DNA of 64,000 bases from Corella eumyota (lineage: Eukaryota; Chordata; Ascidiacea; Phlebobranchia; Corellidae): assembly GCA_963082875.1 (NCBI GenBank), contig OY720097.1, forward strand, positions 15,570,501 to 15,634,500, in the 5' to 3' direction. Under the pieces are notes generated by a model, which worked only from the letters and a program-made list of their open reading frames with translations, made no database searches and was not told the origin of the DNA. Numbering within the stretch: position 1 is the first letter of the stretch; each line of letters opens with the position of its first letter. This document shows positions 58,200 through 64,000 of the stretch, in pieces. A program made the translations under genes and the position numbers.

Positions 58200-58980
58200 G
58201 CAATTTACATTTAAAACCATCCGAGCGTAATAAATAAAAACAGAAATCGGGGAGTTCCCCGAAGCGTCTTGAAGAAAATTGTAATTTCTTTTTTCTTTTT
58301 GATTAGGTTTTTTTCACTTTCACGTAAATAGTTGGAAGGTTAACAAAAGAAGTTCATCAAGTGCAACCTAAAAATGACGAAGTTAAATTCACAGTTTTAA
58401 CATGTACAAAAGTATTTCTTCGTGCCAAAGTGTCTTGTTTTATCTCTAATATTGTTATATCTCTACTGACGATCACAAAACTTCATTTTTGCGTTTATCA
58501 AGTTTAAATAAATTTAATTTGTTGATTACTTTTAGGTTTTAGTCTCGTTTGCTTTAACTTTTAAAATGCGTTTGGCTTAATCAATCATAGTAAAATTTTA
58601 TTTTTAAAGTACTTCAAAATAGTTGGAAGTCGTTACTTCAACTTGAGATTATATTTATGTTAAAACACTCAAAAGAACACCTAAGATAAAAAAAAAATTC
58701 AAAAAATATTAAACAGAACAAAAATTACATCATTTTTATATTACGTATACAGTTTATATTCATATATCGTGTGTAATTTAAGTTTTCAAATTACGTTATG
58801 TAATATTTTATTAAATATATTTTTTGTTTTACAGGCAGTATTGATCATTACAACACATAACAACATCGGTTGTTCAACTTTATAAAATCATTTTTGTTTA
58901 ATAAAATTGATCATAATATTTTTTTATTATCGAAAGTCTCTTGCAAACATATGTATATAAATAAGTAACGCTGATATATC
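58200..58980. other. Less AT-rich spacer between the two repeat regions
   Basis: Single-copy by eye. A GC-rich mini-hairpin, CGGGGAGTTCCCCG, lies at 58248-58261. No frame of note. Confidence 0.4.
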
Positions 58981-59080
58981 GAGTCCGGTAGCTCAACGCG
59001 TAATGCCATACGTTGTAAGTAGCAAAGTCTAAGTTTCGAAACCCAGTTTCCCCATTGAAAATAATTTTTTTTTTTTTCAC
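58981..59080 (+). mobile_element. tRNA-like SINE head or tRNA pseudogene
   Basis: GTCCGGTAGCTCAACGCGTA resembles a tRNA 5' half with an A box, and AGTTTCGAAACCC, about 50 nt on, resembles a B box and T-arm. The spacing is tRNA-like (about 72 nt). The would-be acceptor ends (GAGTCCG and CCCCATT) do not pair, so it is not a working tRNA. A T-run follows. It differs from the SINE at 11209, so it would be another family or an isolated pseudogene. Confidence 0.45.
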
Positions 59081-59271
59081 GCATAGCTATAGTCACGACC
59101 TGTAATATAAAAAATATTTATGTTATGAATACGCAAAGAAAAAAGTGCTCAAATTTTTGTTCTTTTGACTTTTTGAAAAACTTTCTTTATCTTGAATCTT
59201 AATACCGTCATTACAATTCTAATTAACTATAAAATTTTAAGTTTTGCGACAAAAAATTTTTTTTGGTCGAG

Positions 59272-59304
59272 CCAATGATCATACAACCCTTGTATGATCA
59301 TTGG
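59272..59304. repeat. Perfect 15-bp-arm hairpin beside the satellite array
   Basis: CCAATGATCATACAA and its exact reverse complement are separated by CCC. GGTCGAG occurs on the outer side of both arms in the same orientation. The array starts about 70 bp downstream. Confidence 0.85.
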
Positions 59305-59371
59305 TCGAGCTAAGTATACAGTTTTGATAGGTTAAAAGGTCACGCGAACGATTCTATGTACGTGAAATAAA

Positions 59372-62300
59372 TGGGTTTAATTAGGTCACGTGATATTTTT
59401 GGCCAATAATATTGCATAGAAATTAAAAAAAAAAAATTTTAAATCAAAAAAATAATTGTTCTGTTAGAACCGTAGGTCTTATTATAATGTTTACATAATA
59501 TTTTTCGAAAATATTAATATTCATAAAAGTTATGACACTTTTATTAAAAATTTATAAAATCTCAAAACCTAAAATTTTGTATTTTATTACACGCGCATTG
59601 GCCTAACTAACATTCAAGATAAAACATTTTGCGAAAATTTTCAGTAAAACAAAAGTTTGAGGTAATTTTTATTTTGGGTTTAATTAGGTCACGTGATATT
59701 TTTGGCCAATGATATTGCATACAAATTTTTTGAAAAAAATTTAAAAATTTAAATTCGAAAAATAATTGTTGTGTTAGAACTGCACAGGTCCAATTACCGT
59801 GTTTACAAAATATTTTTCGAAAATATTAATATTTATAAAAGTTATGAAACTTTTATTAAAAATTTATGAAATCTCAAAACCAAAAATTTTGTATTTTATT
59901 AGACGCGCATTGGCCTAACTAACATTCAAGATAAAACATTTCGCGAAAATTTTCAGTAAATCAAAAGTTTGAGGTAATTTTTATTTTGGGTTTAATTAGG
60001 TCACGTGATATTTTTGGACAATGATATTGCATACAAATTAAAAAAAAAAAATAAAAAATTTTAAATCGAAAAATAATTGTTGTGTTAGAACCGCACAGGT
60101 CCAATTACCGTGTTTACAAAATATTTTTCAAAAATATTAATATTCATAAAAGTTATGAAACTTTTATTAAAAATTTATGAAATCTCAAAATCTGAAATTT
60201 TATATTTAATTAGGCGCGCATTGGCCTAACTAACATTCAAGATAAAACATTTTGCAAAAATTTTGAGTAGAACAAAAGTTTGAGATAATTTTTATTTTGG
60301 GTTTAATTAGGTCACGTGATATTTTTGGCCAATGAGATTGCATACAAATTAAAAAATAAAAAAAAAAATTTAAATCGAAAAATAATTGTTGTGTTAGAAC
60401 CGCACAGGTCCAATTACCGTGTTTACAAAATATTTTTCGAAAATATTAATATTCATAAAAGTTATGAAACTTTTATTAAAAATTTATGAAATCTCAAAAC
60501 CAAAAATTTTGTATTTTATTAGACGCACATTGGCCTAACTAACATTCAAGATAAAACATTTTGCGAAAATTTTCAGTAAAACAAAAGTTTGAGGTAATTT
60601 TTATTTTGTTTTTCATTAGGTCACGTGATATTTTTGGCCAATGATATTGCATACAAATTTTTTGAAAAAAAATAAAAAAATTTAAATCGAAAAATAATTG
60701 TTGTGTTAGAACCGCACAGGTCCGATTACCGTGTTTACATAATATTTTTCGAAAATATTAATATTCATAAAAGTTATGATAATTTTATTAAAAATTTATG
60801 AAATCTCAAAACCTAAAATTTTGTATTTTATTAGACGCGCATTGGCCTAACTAACATTCAAGATAAAACATTTCGCGAAAATTTTCAGTAAAACAAAAGT
60901 TTGAGGTAATTTTTATTTTGGGTTTAATTAGGTCACGTGACATTTTTGGCCAATGATATTGCATACAAATTAAAAAAAAAAAATGAAAAATTTTAAATCG
61001 AAAAATAATTGTTGTGTTAGAACCGCACAGGTCCAATTACCGTGTTTACATAATATTTTTCAAAAATATTAATATTCATAAAAGTTATGATACTTTTATT
61101 AAAAATTTATGAAATCTCAAAACCTAAAATTTTGTATTTTGTTAGACGCGCATTGGCCTAACTAACATTCAAGATAAAACATTTCGCGAATATTTTCAGT
61201 AAAACAAAAGTTTGAGGTAATTTTTATTTTGGGTTTAATTAGGTCACGTGATATTTTTGGCCAATTGCATACAAATTTTTAAAAAAAAAATAAAAAATTT
61301 TAAATCGAAAAATAATTGTTGTGTTATAACCGCATAGGTCCAATTACCGTGTTTACAAAATATTTTTCAAAAATATTAATATTCATAAAAGTTATGAAAC
61401 TTTTATTAAAAATTTATGAAATCTCAAAATCTAAAATTTTATATTTAATTAGGCGCGCATTGGCCTAACTAACATTCAAGATAAAACATTTTGCAAAAAT
61501 TTTGAGTAGAACAAAAGTTTGAGATAATTTTTATTTTGGGTTTAATTAGGTCACGTGATATTTTTGGCCAATGAGATTGCATACAAATTTAAAAAAAAAA
61601 AATATTTAAATCGAAAAATAATTGTTGTGTTAGAACCGCACAGGTCCAATTACCGTGTTTACAAAATATTTTTCGAAAATATTAATATTCATAAAAGTTA
61701 TGAAACTTTTATTAAAAATTTATGAAATCTTAAAACCTAAAATTTTGTATTTTATTAGACGCGCATTGGCCTAACTAACATTCAAGATAAAACATTTCGC
61801 GAAAATTTTCAGTAAAACAAAAGTTTGAAGTAATTTTTATTTTGGTTTTCATTAGGTCACGTGATATTTTTGGCCAATGATATTGCATACAAATTTTTTG
61901 AAAAAAAATAAAAAATTTTAAATTGAAAAATAATTGTTGTGTTAGAACCGCACAGGTCCGATTACCGTGTTTACATAATATTTTTCGAAAATATTAATAT
62001 TCATAAAAGTTATGATACTTTTATTAAAAATTTATGAAATCTCAAAACCAAAAATTTTGTATTTTATTAGACGCGCATTGGCCTAACTAACATTCAAGAT
62101 AAAACATTTCGCGAAAATTTTCAGTAAATCAAAAGTTTGAGGTAATTTTTATTTTGGGTTTAATTAGGTCACGTGATATTTTTGGCCAATGATATTGCAT
62201 ACAAATTTTTTGAAAAAAATTTAAAAATTTAAATTCGAAAAATAATTGTTGTGTTAGAACTGCACAGGTCCAATTACCGTGTTTACAAAATATTTTTCGA

Positions 62301-64000
62301 AAATATTAATATTTATAAAAGTTATGAAACTTTTATTAAAAATTTATGAAATCTCAAAACCAAAAATTTTGTATTTTATTAGACGCGCATTGGCCTAACT
62401 AACATTCAAGATAAAACATTTCGCGAAAATTTTCAGTAAATCAAAAGTTTGAGGTAATTTTTATTTTGGGTTTAATTAGGTCACGTGATATTTTTGGACA
62501 ATGATATTGCATACAAATTAAAAAAAAAAAATAAAAAATTTTAAATCGAAAAATAATTGTTGTGTTAGAACCGCACAGGTCCAATTACCGTGTTTACAAA
62601 ATATTTTTCAAAAATATTAATATTCATAAAAGTTATGAAACTTTTATTAAAAATTTATGAAATCTCAAAATCTGAAATTTTATATTTAATTAGGCGCGCA
62701 TTGGCCTAACTAACATTCAAGATAAAACATTTTGCAAAAATTTTGAGTAGAACAAAAGTTTGAGATAATTTTTATTTTGGGTTTAATTAGGTCACGTGAT
62801 ATTTTTGGCCAATGAGATTGCATACAAATTAAAAAATAAAAAAAAAAATTTAAATCGAAAAATAATTGTTGTGTTAGAACCGCACAGGTCCAATTACCGT
62901 GTTTACAAAATATTTTTCGAAAATATTAATATTCATAAAAGTTATGAAACTTTTATTAAAAATTTATGAAATCTCAAAACCAAAAATTTTGTATTTTATT
63001 AGACGCACATTGGCCTAACTAACATTCAAGATAAAACATTTTGCGAAAATTTTCAGTAAAACAAAAGTTTGAGGTAATTTTTATTTTGTTTTTCATTAGG
63101 TCACGTGATATTTTTGGCCAATGATATTGCATACAAATTTTTTGAAAAAAAATAAAAAAATTTAAATCGAAAAATAATTGTTGTGTTAGAACCGCACAGG
63201 TCCGATTACCGTGTTTACATAATATTTTTCGAAAATATTAATATTCATAAAAGTTATGATAATTTTATTAAAAATTTATGAAATCTCAAAACCTAAAATT
63301 TTGTATTTTATTAGACGCGCATTGGCCTAACTAACATTCAAGATAAAACATTTCGCGAAAATTTTCAGTAAAACAAAAGTTTGAGGTAATTTTTATTTTG
63401 GGTTTAATTAGGTCACGTGACATTTTTGGCCAATGATATTGCATACAAATTAAAAAAAAAAAATGAAAAATTTTAAATCGAAAAATAATTGTTGTGTTAG
63501 AACCGCACAGGTCCAATTACCGTGTTTACATAATATTTTTCAAAAATATTAATATTCATAAAAGTTATGATACTTTTATTAAAAATTTATGAAATCTCAA
63601 AACCTAAAATTTTGTATTTTGTTAGACGCGCATTGGCCTAACTAACATTCAAGATAAAACATTTCGCGAATATTTTCAGTAAAACAAAAGTTTGAGGTAA
63701 TTTTTATTTTGGGTTTAATTAGGTCACGTGATATTTTTGGCCAATTGCATACAAATTTTTAAAAAAAAAATAAAAAATTTTAAATCGAAAAATAATTGTT
63801 GTGTTATAACCGCATAGGTCCAATTACCGTGTTTACAAAATATTTTTCAAAAATATTAATATTCATAAAAGTTATGAAACTTTTATTAAAAATTTATGAA
63901 ATCTCAAAATCTAAAATTTTATATTTAATTAGGCGCGCATTGGCCTAACTAACATTCAAGATAAAACATTTTGCAAAAATTTTGAGTAGAACAAAAGTTT
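59372..64000. repeat. ~310-bp satellite array with 8-monomer higher-order repeat
   Basis: Tandem monomers of 303-312 bp. GGTCACGTGA marks starts at 59384, 59687, 59999, 60310, 60619, 60931, 61242, 61549, 61855, 62167, 62479, 62790, 63099, 63411 and 63722. The first monomer is the most diverged. From 59687 the array repeats with a period of 2480 bp (8 monomers): 62167 to the window end reads the same as 59687-61520 wherever I compared. Monomer-specific variants (GGACAATG at 59999 and 62479; a deletion giving CCAATTGC at 61242 and 63722; TTTTTCATTAGG at 60619 and 63099) recur in register. Neighbouring monomers differ clearly more than monomers 2480 bp apart. The array continues past the window. 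Confidence 0.95.

Noticed and set aside
60851-63516. Two identical 61-residue minus-strand frames (60851-61036 and 63331-63516)
   Set aside because: They lie at equivalent places in two satellite units 2480 bp apart and arise from repeat homogenisation, not coding selection.

Overview
The window is nuclear DNA from an AT-rich, compact invertebrate animal genome. All genes are metazoan, nearly all are split by short GT-AG introns of about 60-500 bp, and 3' ends carry AATAAA-type signals. The gene set (clarin, a SYK-type tandem-SH2 kinase, a TNF receptor, an MS4A-like tetraspan protein) points to a chordate-grade animal. I lean towards a tunicate, but a cnidarian or another invertebrate cannot be excluded by eye. 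I rebuilt the splice structures by hand from reading frame, splice consensus and remembered human orthologues; every model closes in frame.

Layout. 1-6100: the 3' exon of PHF10 (+), CCDC115/VMA22 (+) packed directly behind it, an intron-containing H2A variant with an H2A.X-like tail (+), and an intronless SYK-like kinase (-). 7500-9500: clarin (-). 10446-32385: a 51-exon neurobeachin/LRBA gene (+) of about 2873 codons. Its largest intron (24359-27785) holds a complete antisense mab-21-like gene. 33061-37605: SRD5A3 (-) and UFSP2 (+), head to head. 39369-40692: an MS4A-like four-pass membrane protein (+). 41056-44374: an SLC10 sodium/bile-acid-type transporter (-). 45408-47977: a TNF-receptor-superfamily protein without a death domain (-). 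50201-52968: a class V PLP-dependent aminotransferase-like enzyme (+).

From about 53 kb to the end I see no credible gene. The stretch changes from AT-rich intergenic DNA into two satellite-like arrays. One (about 54.2-57.4 kb) is built of a ~120-127 bp and a ~400 bp unit. The other (59.37 kb to the window end and beyond) is a ~310 bp monomer array with an 8-monomer, 2480-bp higher-order period.

Two copies of one tRNA-derived SINE lie in introns (neurobeachin intron 2, UFSP2 intron 2), and a third, different tRNA-like relic sits near the second array. The most notable points are the antisense mab-21 gene inside neurobeachin, which matches the human MAB21L1/NBEA and MAB21L2/LRBA arrangement, and the higher-order satellite. 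No rRNA gene, CRISPR array, LTR element or other virus-derived element was recognised.
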